A stretch of DNA of 64,000 nucleotides from Thermaerobacter sp. PB12/4term (GTDB taxonomy: Bacteria; Bacillota; Sulfobacillia; Thermaerobacterales; Thermaerobacteraceae): contig NZ_CP048407.1 of assembly GCF_003403315.2 (NCBI RefSeq), positions 1,798,001 through 1,862,000 of the forward strand. The letters are read 5' to 3'. The position numbers and the translations under genes were made by a program. The notes beneath the pieces were generated by a model, which saw only the letters and a program-made list of their open reading frames with translations, was not told where the DNA came from and did no database searches. Shown in pieces: positions 43,724 through 52,477 of the stretch. The first letter of the stretch is position 1. The number at the start of each line of letters is the position of its first letter.

Positions 43724-45066
43724 CCTCGTGCTCGCTCCTCCTCGGCCCGGGGGTGAATGGGGCCCGGCCGGTCGCGGAGGAACCCGCCCTTCCGGCCGTA
43801 CCGCACCGCCTGCACCTCCGCCAGCAGGCTGCAGGCGATCTCCTCGGGCGTCTCGCCCCCGGTGTCAAGCCCCACGGGGGCATGGATCCGGGCCAGTTGT
43901 TCCTCCGCCGGCTCGATCCCGCGCCGGCGAAGTTCTTCCAAGAGCCGCTCCGCCCGGTGGCGGGGGCCCAGAAGGCCAATATACCGCACCGGGCTGTCCA
44001 GAACGGCCTCGAGAAAGCCCGCGTCCTGCAAGAAGTTGTGGGTCATGATGACCACGAAGGTGCGATCATCCAGGGTGACGTGGCGCCTCAAGTCCTCGGG
44101 GTGGGTGCGCACCACCCGCCGCGCCCGGGGGAACCGGTCCGGCCGGGCAAAGGACGGCCGGCTGTCCGCCACCACCACGTCGTAGCCCAAGGGCGCCGCC
44201 GTCTCCACCACGGGCACCGCGTCGTGCCCGGCCCCGCAAACCAGAAGAACCGGCGGCGGCAGCACGACCTCGATGAAGAACTCGCCCCCGCCCGGCACGG
44301 CCAGGGTGCCCGTGCGGCCGGCGGCCAGCCACTGGCGGGCCGCGGCGGCGCAGTGGGCGTCCAGCTCCGGCGAGCCCAGGGAGCCTTCGCTGCTGCCGTC
44401 CGCCCACACCACCAGCTGCCGGCGGGGGACCGACCGGCCGGCGCCGCCCCCCGCCGGGCGGCCGGTCCCGCGGGCCCCCGTCGCGCCGGCCCCGGTCGCG
44501 CCATCCCCCGCCGTCCCAGGCGGCAGGGCTCCCGGGGCTGCGCCATCACCGGCTTCACGGGGGACGCCGTCCCCCTCGCCCGGCCACGCCGTACCGCAGC
44601 CGGCCACCGCCCCGCTCGCGTCCGGATCGCCCGCGGCGCCCGCTGCCGGCTCGGCGCCCGCCGGGTCCCGGGGTTCCAGGGGGGGCAGGGGCACCACCAC
44701 GGCCAGGCGATGCCCCTGCTCCCGCCAGCGGAGCACCTGCCCGTGTCCGGATTGCAGCGGCTCGATCAGCACGTCGACCGCCCCGTTGCAGCCCAGACCC
44801 AGGCCCCAGAGGGCATCGTCGTCGGCCGTCATATCGTACCCGACCCGCCGGGGTCGCCCCGTGGCGATGACCTCCGCCGCCACCGCCAGGACGTCGCCCT
44901 CCAGGCAGCCGCCGCTCAGGCTCCCCACCGGCTCCCCTGCGGCGGGGATCCACATCCGGGCCCCTTCCCGCCGGTAGGTGGACCCCCGCGCCCGGGTGAT
45001 GGTCGCCACCGCGCCCGCCCGGCCCTCCTCCAGGGCCGCCAGGATGGCTGCCGTCACCGCCTCCAT
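43720..45066 (-). CDS. XdhC/CoxI-family molybdoenzyme maturation protein
   Basis: 448 residues. The N-terminal XdhC domain is clear (AVATITRARGSTYRREGARMWI, GSLSGGCLEGDVL). A Gly/Ala/Pro-rich insert of about 80 residues follows. The C-terminal Rossmann domain has LLVCGAGHDAVPVVETAAPLGYDVVVADSR and VVIMTHNFLQDAGFL. XdhC proteins bind molybdenum cofactor and hand it to xanthine dehydrogenase/CO dehydrogenase-type enzymes. No such hydroxylase is seen in the window. ATG at 45066 follows GAGGGGTGG. It heads the psuG operon. Confidence 0.9.
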   Translation of the reverse strand: MEAVTAAILAALEEGRAGAVATITRARGSTYRREGARMWIPAAGEPVGSLSGGCLEGDVLAVAAEVIATGRPRRVGYDMTADDDALWGLGLGCNGAVDVLIEPLQSGHGQVLRWREQGHRLAVVVPLPPLEPRDPAGAEPAAGAAGDPDASGAVAGCGTAWPGEGDGVPREAGDGAAPGALPPGTAGDGATGAGATGARGTGRPAGGGAGRSVPRRQLVVWADGSSEGSLGSPELDAHCAAAARQWLAAGRTGTLAVPGGGEFFIEVVLPPPVLLVCGAGHDAVPVVETAAPLGYDVVVADSRPSFARPDRFPRARRVVRTHPEDLRRHVTLDDRTFVVIMTHNFLQDAGFLEAVLDSPVRYIGLLGPRHRAERLLEELRRRGIEPAEEQLARIHAPVGLDTGGETPEEIACSLLAEVQAVRYGRKGGFLRDRPGPIHPRAEEERARG

Positions 45067-45368
45067 GGTTCCACCCCTCTCCCGGACTCTCCCGAAGGCC
45101 CTCGCGTACGACGCTCCGTATCCACCGCGCCGCCTACCCACCCCCGGCGCCGGCGAACCCGACCTCGCCCACCGCCGGCCCCACGCCGGCCACCGCCGGC
45201 CCCCACGCCACCTCGAGCCATACCGCCGGGCCCCGGCTCCGAGGCCGGCCAACCCGACGTCGCCCCGCTCCGTCCCCGCCGCCGCCCGGCGCCGGCCCGA
45301 AGGGCGCCCCCAACCGTACCGCCTGGCGCCGCCCCCACACCGGCCCCCACGGCGCCCTCAACGCCGGC
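45067..45368. other. GC-rich intergenic stretch
   Basis: About 300 bp between the XdhC and MoxR genes, made of drifting GCCGGC-type repeats (for example CACCGCCGGCCCC near 45170-45190). No gene or terminator is supported. Confidence 0.4.
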
Positions 45369-46256
45369 CTACGGCTCGCCCCGCACCGAGGCCAGGATCT
45401 TCTGCAGCTCCCCCCGGTCGAGCCGCTCTACGTCTTCCACGTGCTTGAGGACGCAGCCCAGGGTCGCCTCCACCGTCTCCTCGTCCAGCTCGTCCCGGTG
45501 CAGGGCCACCAGCGCCCGGGCCCAGTCCAGAGTCTCGGCCACCCCCGGCGGCTTGTTCAACCCGAGGGTGCGGAGCTTCTGGATGAACCGGACGATCTGC
45601 TCGGCCAGCCGCCGGTTGATGCCGGGCAGGCGGGCCTCCACGATCCGCGTCTCCTTGGCGAAGTCAGGGTAGCCGATCCACAGGTACAGGCACCGCCGCC
45701 GCAACGCCTCCGACAGCTCCCGCACCCGGTTGGAGGTGAGGACGACAAAGGGCCGGTGCTGCGCCCGGATCGTGCCCAGCTCGGGAATGGTGACCTGGAA
45801 GTCGGCCAGCACCTCCAGCAGGAAGGCTTCGAATTCCTCGTCGGCCCGGTCGACCTCGTCGATGAGGAGCACCGGCGCCCGGTCTTCCCGGGTGATGGCG
45901 TCAAGCAGCGGCCGCTTGAGCAGAAACTCCGGGGAGAAGATCTCGGCCTCCCGCTCCGCCGCATCCCGCCGGTCACCCTCCTGCATCCGGATCCGCAACA
46001 GCTGGCGGGGGTAGTTCCACTCGTACAGGGCGGAGGCAGCATCGAGCCCTTCATAGCACTGCAGGCGAATCAGATCGGTCTCCAGGACATCGGCCATCAC
46101 CCGGGCGATCTCCGTCTTGCCCACGCCGGCATGCCCCTCGATGAGGAGGGGCTTCTCCAGCCGGATCGCCAGGTGGATCGCCGTGGCAATGGACCGGTCG
46201 CCGATGTAGCCCCGTTCCTCCAGCCGGGTCAGGATGTCCTGAACGGCCTCATGCAC
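45369..46256 (-). CDS. MoxR-family AAA+ ATPase (CoxD-like)
   Basis: 295 residues. Walker A is EGHAGVGKTEIA near residue 42, Walker B is VLLIDEVDRADEEFEAFLLE, and sensor/arginine-finger regions are VLTSNRVRELSEALRRRCLYLWI. MoxR ATPases work with VWA proteins to insert metals or remodel enzymes such as CO dehydrogenase. The GTG start follows GGGAGGG by about nine bases. A suitable VWA partner lies at 55569-57566, nine kilobases away, with a sugar locus between. Confidence 0.92.
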   Translation of the reverse strand: MHEAVQDILTRLEERGYIGDRSIATAIHLAIRLEKPLLIEGHAGVGKTEIARVMADVLETDLIRLQCYEGLDAASALYEWNYPRQLLRIRMQEGDRRDAAEREAEIFSPEFLLKRPLLDAITREDRAPVLLIDEVDRADEEFEAFLLEVLADFQVTIPELGTIRAQHRPFVVLTSNRVRELSEALRRRCLYLWIGYPDFAKETRIVEARLPGINRRLAEQIVRFIQKLRTLGLNKPPGVAETLDWARALVALHRDELDEETVEATLGCVLKHVEDVERLDRGELQKILASVRGEP

Positions 46257-46489
46257 CCCCGTGTCCCTCCCGCAGGTTGGGGTTCCGCACCCCGTGCTCC
46301 GTTGGGTTGCATCAGGAAAGGCCATTCGCTGCCCGCCACCCGATTCCCCCCAGCCCGGCAGCTTCCACGGCCCTTCGGGGGGCCGGCTCAGGTCTTTGGC
46401 AGCCGGCCGCCGGGCACCGCCCCGCCCCCTTGCCCCCACCCCTTCCCGCCCCAGGAGCCGGGGCCGGCAGGAAACGGGGCGGGTTTCAA

Positions 46490-46508
46490 CTAAGTTATTT
46501 ACCGTTAG
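46490..46508. promoter_or_regulatory. AT-rich CTAA-N11-TTAG element before the ROK gene
   Basis: CTAAGTTATTTACCGTTAG has a CTAA/TTAG symmetry and stands out from the GC-rich background 30-50 bp before the ROK regulator. ROK/XylR-type repressors bind AT-rich symmetric sites of this kind, so autoregulation is plausible. GGGAGG lies between it and the ATG. Confidence 0.4.
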
Positions 46509-46538
46509 CAACAATCTTGGGAGGTCCGCCACCGCACC

Positions 46539-47792
46539 ATGAAGCGCCGGCCCGCACAGCAGGGCAAGGACAAGGGCCTGGCCGCACCTTCCGGCAGGCC
46601 CCAGTTGCTGCGGCTCCACAACCGCACCCTGATCCTTTCCCTGCTCCGCCAGCAGCCGCTGTCCCGGGCCGAACTGTCCCGCCGGGCCGGGCTGGCCTTG
46701 CCCACCGTATCCCGGCTGGTCGACCAGTTGATCCGCGACGGGCTGGTGGAGGAAGGCCAGAAGCAGGCCACGGGTGGGCGCCACGCCACCCGGCTGCACC
46801 TGCGGGCGGAGGCCGGGTTCGTCCTGGGCGCCGAGCTGGGCCGGGACCAGATCTCCGTGGTGCTCAGCGACCTGCAGGGCAGCGTCCGTGCCCAGGCCGG
46901 CCAGCCGCGGGCCGAGACGGCCGAGCACGACGTGGCCCGGCTGGCCACCATGGCGGGCGGCCTGTTGAAGGAGGCCGGGGTGGATCCCCGGCGCCTGGTG
47001 GGCATCGGGGTGGGCGTGCCCGGCCCGCTGGACGCCAGTGCCGGCACGGTGATCCAGCCGCCCAACTTCCGCGGCTGGTCCTATGTGCCCTTGCGGGACC
47101 TGCTCCGGGAGCGGTTCCGGGTGCCGGTCTGGATCGAAAACGACGCCAATGCCGGTGCCCTGGCGGAGCACGTGCTCGGCTATCCCCAGAGCCGCAACCT
47201 GGCCTTCGTCCTGGCCGACGCGGGCGTCGGCGCGGGCCTGGTGCTGGAGGGCCAGCTTTACCGCGGGGCCGGCGGCGCCGGCGAGCTGGGCCACTGCCCG
47301 GTGCAGCTGGGCGGCCCGACCTGTCCCTGCGGCCGGCGGGGCTGTGTGGAGGCCATCGCCTCCACCGATGCCATGCTGGAACGCTTCACCGCCCTCCGGC
47401 ACGAGCCTGCCGGCCCGGCGCCCGCCGGTTTCGAGGACCTCCTGGCGGCCGAGGCGGCGGGAGATCCCCTGGCTCGCCAGGTGCTGGCCCGGGGCGGGCG
47501 GGCCCTGGGCGCCGGTCTGGCCATCCTGGCGAACCTGGTGAGCCCCGAAGTGGTGGTCCTGGGGGGCAGGTCCATCCGCAGCCCGTCCTTTCTCCAGGCG
47601 GCCCGCCGGGAGCTGGGGCGCCGCCGGTTCGGCACGGGGGAGGTGAAGCTGGCCACCACCCAGCTGGGTCGAACCAGCGTGGCCCGCGGGGCCGCGCTGC
47701 TGGCGCTGCAGGGTCTCTTCCAGTCGCCCTTCACCATGGGTGCTGAGGCGCTGCCCCCCTCGGGGCCGGTGCCCCAGGGGGCCGGGGGCTGA
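46539..47792 (+). CDS. ROK-family transcriptional repressor of the sugar locus
   Basis: 417 residues. An N-terminal helix-turn-helix (RAELSRRAGLALPTVSRLVDQLI) is followed by a ROK sugar-binding/kinase-like domain: VGVPGPLDASAGTV, WIENDANAGALAEH, and the zinc motif CPCGRRGCVEAIAS. It represses sugar genes until the sugar or its phosphate binds. It stands just upstream of the binding-protein/permease/GH130/GH5-like genes, which it likely controls. A candidate AT-rich operator precedes it. Confidence 0.9.
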   Translation: MKRRPAQQGKDKGLAAPSGRPQLLRLHNRTLILSLLRQQPLSRAELSRRAGLALPTVSRLVDQLIRDGLVEEGQKQATGGRHATRLHLRAEAGFVLGAELGRDQISVVLSDLQGSVRAQAGQPRAETAEHDVARLATMAGGLLKEAGVDPRRLVGIGVGVPGPLDASAGTVIQPPNFRGWSYVPLRDLLRERFRVPVWIENDANAGALAEHVLGYPQSRNLAFVLADAGVGAGLVLEGQLYRGAGGAGELGHCPVQLGGPTCPCGRRGCVEAIASTDAMLERFTALRHEPAGPAPAGFEDLLAAEAAGDPLARQVLARGGRALGAGLAILANLVSPEVVVLGGRSIRSPSFLQAARRELGRRRFGTGEVKLATTQLGRTSVARGAALLALQGLFQSPFTMGAEALPPSGPVPQGAGG

Positions 47793-47920
47793 CCGACGAG
47801 GCGACCCGCCCTTTAGGGATGGGCTGCTGCGACGATGCGGCAGGCGATCCCCAGGAGGGGGGTCCCGTCCAGACGAACTCCGCCCGGAGCCGGAGCCGGG
47901 CGCGAAAAGGGGGAGCTACG

Positions 47921-49273
47921 GTGAACCTCGTCACCTGGTTCAAGCAGCGGGCGCTGGGCCGCTGGGCCCGAACCCTGACCATGCTGCTCGCCACGGCCGT
48001 GCTGGCCACCGGCTGCTCGCTCCCGTCCGCCGGTGGCAGCCAGCCCTCCGGTTCGACCGGCGGCAGCGAGCCGGCCGCCGGCGGGCCCGGAGGCGAGAAG
48101 GTGACCATCCGCCTGGCCACCTGGGCCCATGCCGAGGAAGCCAAGGAGCTGCAGGCCATCCTGGACCGGATCAACGCCGAGAGCGACCGCTGGCAGATCG
48201 TCCACGAGCCCATTCCCAGCGACTACGCCACCAAGATCCAGACCATGCTGGCGGGCAACACCGCCCCCGATCTCTTCTGGCTGGCCCAGGAAGACGTGAT
48301 CCCCTTTGCCGCCACCGGCGTCCTGCTCAAGCTGGATGAGCACCTCCAGGGCGATTCTCGGCCGGCGGCCAACCTGAGCGACTACTTCGAGCCCATCCTG
48401 GGCGCCTTCACCCATGAGGGCGGGGTCTACGGCCTGCCCTGGATCGCCCAGCCCGTGGTCCTGTACTACAACAAGGCGCTCTTCGACGAGGCCGGCGTGC
48501 CGTATCCGGACGAGACCTGGACGTGGGACACCTTCAAGGAGGCCGCGGCCAAGCTGACCCGCGACACCAACGGGGACGGCAAGCCCGACGTCTACGGGTT
48601 CACGATGAACGGCTGGCCGCCCTTCGCCATGTTCGTCTGGCAGGCCGGCGGCGACATCGTCGGCGAGGACGGCCGCACGGCCCCCATCGACTCGCCGGAG
48701 GCCCTGGAGGCGGCCCGGTTCTACCAGGAACTGATCTACAACCCCAAGTACGCGGTGCCCGAGGACGTCATCGCGGAGCAGGGCTTCGCCGACATGTTCA
48801 AGGCCGGCAAGGTGGCCATGTTCATGGGCGGCGCCTCCGACGACCTGGACCGCGTGCCCAACCTGGACGTGGGCGTGGCGCCGGTGCCCAGCGGCCCCAA
48901 GGGCCGGGTGACCTTCGCCTGGACGGCGGCCACGGTGGTCAACGCCCGCTCGCCCCACGTGGAAGAGGCCATCGACGCCCTGATCGAGCTGACCGAAGGC
49001 ATCCACCACTGGAAGATCGTCGCGCCGCGCAAGTCCCTGGCGACCCGGGAGCACCTCCTGGAGTCCGAGCCGCGGAAGGAAAAGGCGGCCGACGTGATCC
49101 TGCAGTCGCTGGAGTTCATGCGGCCGCTGCGCATCGTGCCCCAGTACAAGGCCTTCGATCAGGCCCTGTGGGAGCAGTATCTGGATCCCCTGTTCCACAA
49201 GCAGGGGAAGCCGGAGGAACTGGCCCCCAAGGTGCGGCCTGAGCTCGAGAAGATCCTGCAGCAGGAGTCGTGA
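47921..49273 (+). CDS. Sugar ABC transporter binding lipoprotein
   Basis: 450 residues. A signal peptide with lipobox ([11 protein letters not shown]) and a Gly/Ser linker precede a family 1-type solute-binding protein: [66 protein letters not shown]. It captures an oligosaccharide outside the cell for the two permeases that follow. The GTG start follows AAAAGGGGGAG. No ATPase gene is in this cluster, so a shared MsmK-type ATPase elsewhere is expected. Confidence 0.92.
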   Translation: MNLVTWFKQRALGRWARTLTMLLATAVLATGCSLPSAGGSQPSGSTGGSEPAAGGPGGEKVTIRLATWAHAEEAKELQAILDRINAESDRWQIVHEPIPSDYATKIQTMLAGNTAPDLFWLAQEDVIPFAATGVLLKLDEHLQGDSRPAANLSDYFEPILGAFTHEGGVYGLPWIAQPVVLYYNKALFDEAGVPYPDETWTWDTFKEAAAKLTRDTNGDGKPDVYGFTMNGWPPFAMFVWQAGGDIVGEDGRTAPIDSPEALEAARFYQELIYNPKYAVPEDVIAEQGFADMFKAGKVAMFMGGASDDLDRVPNLDVGVAPVPSGPKGRVTFAWTAATVVNARSPHVEEAIDALIELTEGIHHWKIVAPRKSLATREHLLESEPRKEKAADVILQSLEFMRPLRIVPQYKAFDQALWEQYLDPLFHKQGKPEELAPKVRPELEKILQQES

Positions 49274-49508
49274 CCTTAGAACCCGGCGGCGGCGGCGCCG
49301 CCCGGCAGGGGCCGGGCAAGGACCCTGCGGTCGCGGGGGCCGGTCGGAGGGCCGGCCCCCGCGGCCCCCGGCGAGTGACGTGGCGCGCGATGGGCGAGCT
49401 GGCCGATCGGGGGCGAACCGTGTCCCGGGGGCCGGCGTCCCGGGACGACCGCGGGATCGGCCGGAGGCCGGGCGGCGCCGCCGGTCTGCCGGAAAGGAGG
49501 GGGTGGCG

Positions 49509-50612
49509 GTGTGGTCGTGGTACGTGGACGCCCTGCGGGATTATGTGGCGACGGTCATCCTGCTGGGCATCTTGATGCTGCTGGTCTACGCCGGCCTGCG
49601 GGCCCTGGGGCGTAGCCGGGAGACCGCCCTGGGGTTCACCTTCGTCCTTCCGTGGCTGGTGGGCTTTATGGCCTTTCAGCTCTTCCCCTTTGTCGCGTCC
49701 CTGTACCTGGCTTTCACCGACTACGACGTGCTCACGCCGCCCCGCTGGGTCGGCCTGGCCAACTTCGCCCGCCTGCTGGACGATCCCAAATTCGCGGCGT
49801 CCCTGAAGTTCACGGCCCTCTATGCGCTCTTCAGCGTGCCCCTGGGCATCGCGGGGTCGCTGGCCTGTGCCCTGCTGCTCAACCGCAACATCAAGGGCGT
49901 GGGGTTCTGGCGCACGCTGTATTACGTGCCCGCCGTGATTCCCGCCGTAGCCACCGCGGTGCTCTGGCGCTGGCTGCTGTCTACCGATGGGCTGGTCAAC
50001 GCGGTGCTGGGGCCCGTCTACGCACTGCTCGGCATGGAGAAGCCCCGCTGGTTTTTGGACCCGGGGACCATCCTGCCGGGGTTCGTCATCATGAGCCTGT
50101 GGGGCGTCTTCGGGGCCAACACGGTGATCCTGCTGGCGGGCTTGAAGAACATCCCGCGGGAGCTCTACGATGCCGCGGCGGTGGACGGCGCCACGGGCTG
50201 GGGCCGGTTCCGCCACGTCACCCTGCCCATGCTCAGCCCGACCCTTTTCTACGTGCTGGTCACCGGGCTGATCGGCGCCCTGCAGATGTTCACCCAGGCG
50301 TTCTTCATCGAAACGCCGCGCTCCACCGTCACCTTCCTGCAGGTTTACATCTACCAGGAGGCCTTCGGGCTCCGGCACATGGGCTACGCCTCGGCCATGG
50401 CCTGGGTCTTCCTGCTGGTGATCCTGGGGTTGACGCTGCTGGTGTTCCGCTCGTCACCCCTCTGGGTGTATTACGAGAGCGAGGTGCGAGGTGAGGACCG
50501 TGCCGCGCGAGGTGCAAAGGCGCCTGGCCGACGCCTTCACCTATTTCGTGCTGGCCTTCGGCGGCGCCTTCGTGCTGGTGCCCCTGCTGTGGATGATCAG
50601 CACGTCGCTTAA
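49509..50612 (+). CDS. Sugar ABC permease, MalF/UgpA type
   Basis: About 367 residues, seven or so membrane segments. [35 protein letters not shown] is the family start, and [25 protein letters not shown] is the EAA loop that contacts the ATPase. GTG 49509 follows AGGAGG by eight bases. The expected end is near YYESEVRGE, but the frame runs on for about 38 Arg/Ala-rich residues and overlaps the next permease by 122 bp. A one-base shift would place the stop in GTGA at 50491, so an indel or sequencing error near 50480 is possible. Confidence 0.85.
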   Translation: MWSWYVDALRDYVATVILLGILMLLVYAGLRALGRSRETALGFTFVLPWLVGFMAFQLFPFVASLYLAFTDYDVLTPPRWVGLANFARLLDDPKFAASLKFTALYALFSVPLGIAGSLACALLLNRNIKGVGFWRTLYYVPAVIPAVATAVLWRWLLSTDGLVNAVLGPVYALLGMEKPRWFLDPGTILPGFVIMSLWGVFGANTVILLAGLKNIPRELYDAAAVDGATGWGRFRHVTLPMLSPTLFYVLVTGLIGALQMFTQAFFIETPRSTVTFLQVYIYQEAFGLRHMGYASAMAWVFLLVILGLTLLVFRSSPLWVYYESEVRGEDRAARGAKAPGRRLHLFRAGLRRRLRAGAPAVDDQHVA

Positions 50613-51354
50613 GGGGCGGGACCAGCTCTACGTCTACCCGCCGCAGTGGATCCCCTCGCCGGTGCGGTGGGAGAACTACGTGGAGGTCTGGACCACCCTG
50701 CCCTTTGCCCGGTTCTTCCTGAACAGCCTGTTCATCACCATCCTGGCCACGGTGGCCGAGGTGGCCAGCGTGGCGGTGGTCGCCTACGGCTTTGCCCGCT
50801 TCAACTTCCGCGGGCGCCACTTCCTGTTCATGTTGATGCTGAGCACCATGATGCTGCCCAGCGTGATCGGGATGATCCCCACCTTCCTCATCTGGCGCGA
50901 GCTGGGGCGGCTCGACACCTTCACCCCCCTGACGGCGCCTGCCTGGTTCGCCTGGGGGCCGGCCAGCGTCTTCATGCTGCGCCAGTTCCTCCTGAGCCTG
51001 CCCAGGGACTTCGAAGACGCGGCGGTGCTGGACGGGGCCGGGCCCCTGCAGGTGCTGCGGCACGTGGTGCTGCCCATGGTCCGCCCGGCCCTGCTGGTCA
51101 TCGCCCTGCTGGCCTTCCAGGGGAACTGGACCAACTTCATGGCGCCGCTGATCTATCTCAACACGCCCGACAAGTTCCCCGTGACCCTGGGGCTCAAGTT
51201 CCTGGAGACCTCCCTGGGACCGGGCAGCGAGGCGCCCATGTGGAACCTGATGATGGTCGTCTCGCTGCTGGTGGCGCTGCCGATCCTGGTGCTGTACGCC
51301 CTGGCCCAGCGGGCCTTCATCGAGGGAATCCGGCTAGGCGGGACCAAGGGCTGA
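50491..51354 (+). CDS. Sugar ABC permease, MalG/UgpE type
   Basis: 287 residues with six membrane segments. Motifs: [16 protein letters not shown] at the start, [27 protein letters not shown], and [27 protein letters not shown], the EAA loop. GTG 50491 or GTG 50500 could start it; each has a GAGGTG-type site close by. It pairs with the upstream permease to import the oligosaccharide processed by the GH130 and GH5-like enzymes. Confidence 0.9.
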   Translation: MRTVPREVQRRLADAFTYFVLAFGGAFVLVPLLWMISTSLKGRDQLYVYPPQWIPSPVRWENYVEVWTTLPFARFFLNSLFITILATVAEVASVAVVAYGFARFNFRGRHFLFMLMLSTMMLPSVIGMIPTFLIWRELGRLDTFTPLTAPAWFAWGPASVFMLRQFLLSLPRDFEDAAVLDGAGPLQVLRHVVLPMVRPALLVIALLAFQGNWTNFMAPLIYLNTPDKFPVTLGLKFLETSLGPGSEAPMWNLMMVVSLLVALPILVLYALAQRAFIEGIRLGGTKG

Positions 51355-51376
51355 TTCCGGAAAGGAGTTGTACCGG

Positions 51377-52462
51377 TTGCTGCGCGTTCTCGATCCACAG
51401 CACGCCAGGGCCTATCTTCTGGGGCCCTTTGCGAAACACCCCGGGAACCCCATCCTGGGTCCCCAGGGCACCACCTGGGAGGCCAAGGACGTCTTCAACC
51501 CTGCCGCGGTGGTCAAAGACGGGCGGGTGTACATGCTCTACCGGGCCGAGGACCACACGGGCCCCGGCCAGTGGAACGGGACGTCCCGCATCGGCCTGGC
51601 CGTCAGCGACGACGGGATTCACTTCGAGCGCTACCCCGACCCGGTGCTGGAACCCACGGAACCGTACGAGCTGCCCGGCGGCTGCGAGGACCCGCGGGTC
51701 GCCTGCATCGACGGGCGCTACTTCCTGACCTACACGGCCTACGACGGCACCTCCGCCCGCCTTTGCCTGGCTACCTCGGACGACCTGGTGCGCTGGGAAA
51801 AGCACGGCGTGCTGTTCCCCGAATGGGACGGGGGAACGGGCCGGGTCTGGTCCAAGTCCGGGGCCATCTGCCCGGTGAAGATCAACGGCCGCTACGTGAT
51901 GTACTTCGGGGACACCTCCATCTGGATCGCCACCTCCGAAGACGGCCTGCGCTGGCAGCCGGAACCCGAGCCGGTTCTTCAGGTCCGCACGGCCGGCGAC
52001 GCCTTTGACACCCTGCTGGTCGAACCCGGCCCCTCGCCCCTGGTCACGGACCGGGGCATCCTGCTGATCTACAACGCCGCCCACCGCCTGGCGGACGCCC
52101 CGCGGGTCCGCAGGCGGGTCGAAGCCGCAATGGCCGGGAACGAGGCCGCCGGCCCGGCTACCTGGCCCGAGGGAGAAGAGCCGGCAGCCGCTGGCGAGCC
52201 CCCCGCCTACGGGGGACCCGCGGGCTCGGGCTATGTACGTTACGCCGCGGGGCAGGCGCTGTTCGACCTGAAGGATCCGCGCAAGCTGATCTGGCGGTCG
52301 GAGATCCCCTTCTTTGAACCCGAAACGCCCGAGGAGATCCGCGGCCAGGTGGACCACGTGGTCTTCGTCGAAGGCCTGGTCGAGCACCGCGGCACCTGGT
52401 TTTTGTACTACGGGATGGCCGATTCCCGCATCGGCGTGGCCACGTACCGGCCCCAATCCTGA
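51377..52462 (+). CDS. Glycoside hydrolase family 130, beta-mannoside phosphorylase-like
   Basis: 361 residues, five-bladed propeller. GH130 signatures: HPGNPILGPQGTTWEAKDVFNPAAVVKDGRVYMLYRAED near the start, GCEDPRVACIDGRYFLTYTAYDG with the catalytic Asp, and later VFVEGLVEHRGTWFLYYGMADSRIGVA. Family members split beta-1,4-mannosyl links with phosphate, or hydrolyse them. A Gly/Pro-rich insert lies near residue 255-285. TTG 51377 was chosen because AAAGGAG ends nine bases upstream; TTG 51368 would touch the site. Confidence 0.9.
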   Translation: MLRVLDPQHARAYLLGPFAKHPGNPILGPQGTTWEAKDVFNPAAVVKDGRVYMLYRAEDHTGPGQWNGTSRIGLAVSDDGIHFERYPDPVLEPTEPYELPGGCEDPRVACIDGRYFLTYTAYDGTSARLCLATSDDLVRWEKHGVLFPEWDGGTGRVWSKSGAICPVKINGRYVMYFGDTSIWIATSEDGLRWQPEPEPVLQVRTAGDAFDTLLVEPGPSPLVTDRGILLIYNAAHRLADAPRVRRRVEAAMAGNEAAGPATWPEGEEPAAAGEPPAYGGPAGSGYVRYAAGQALFDLKDPRKLIWRSEIPFFEPETPEEIRGQVDHVVFVEGLVEHRGTWFLYYGMADSRIGVATYRPQS

Positions 52463-52477
52463 CATGAGGTGAAGCCA

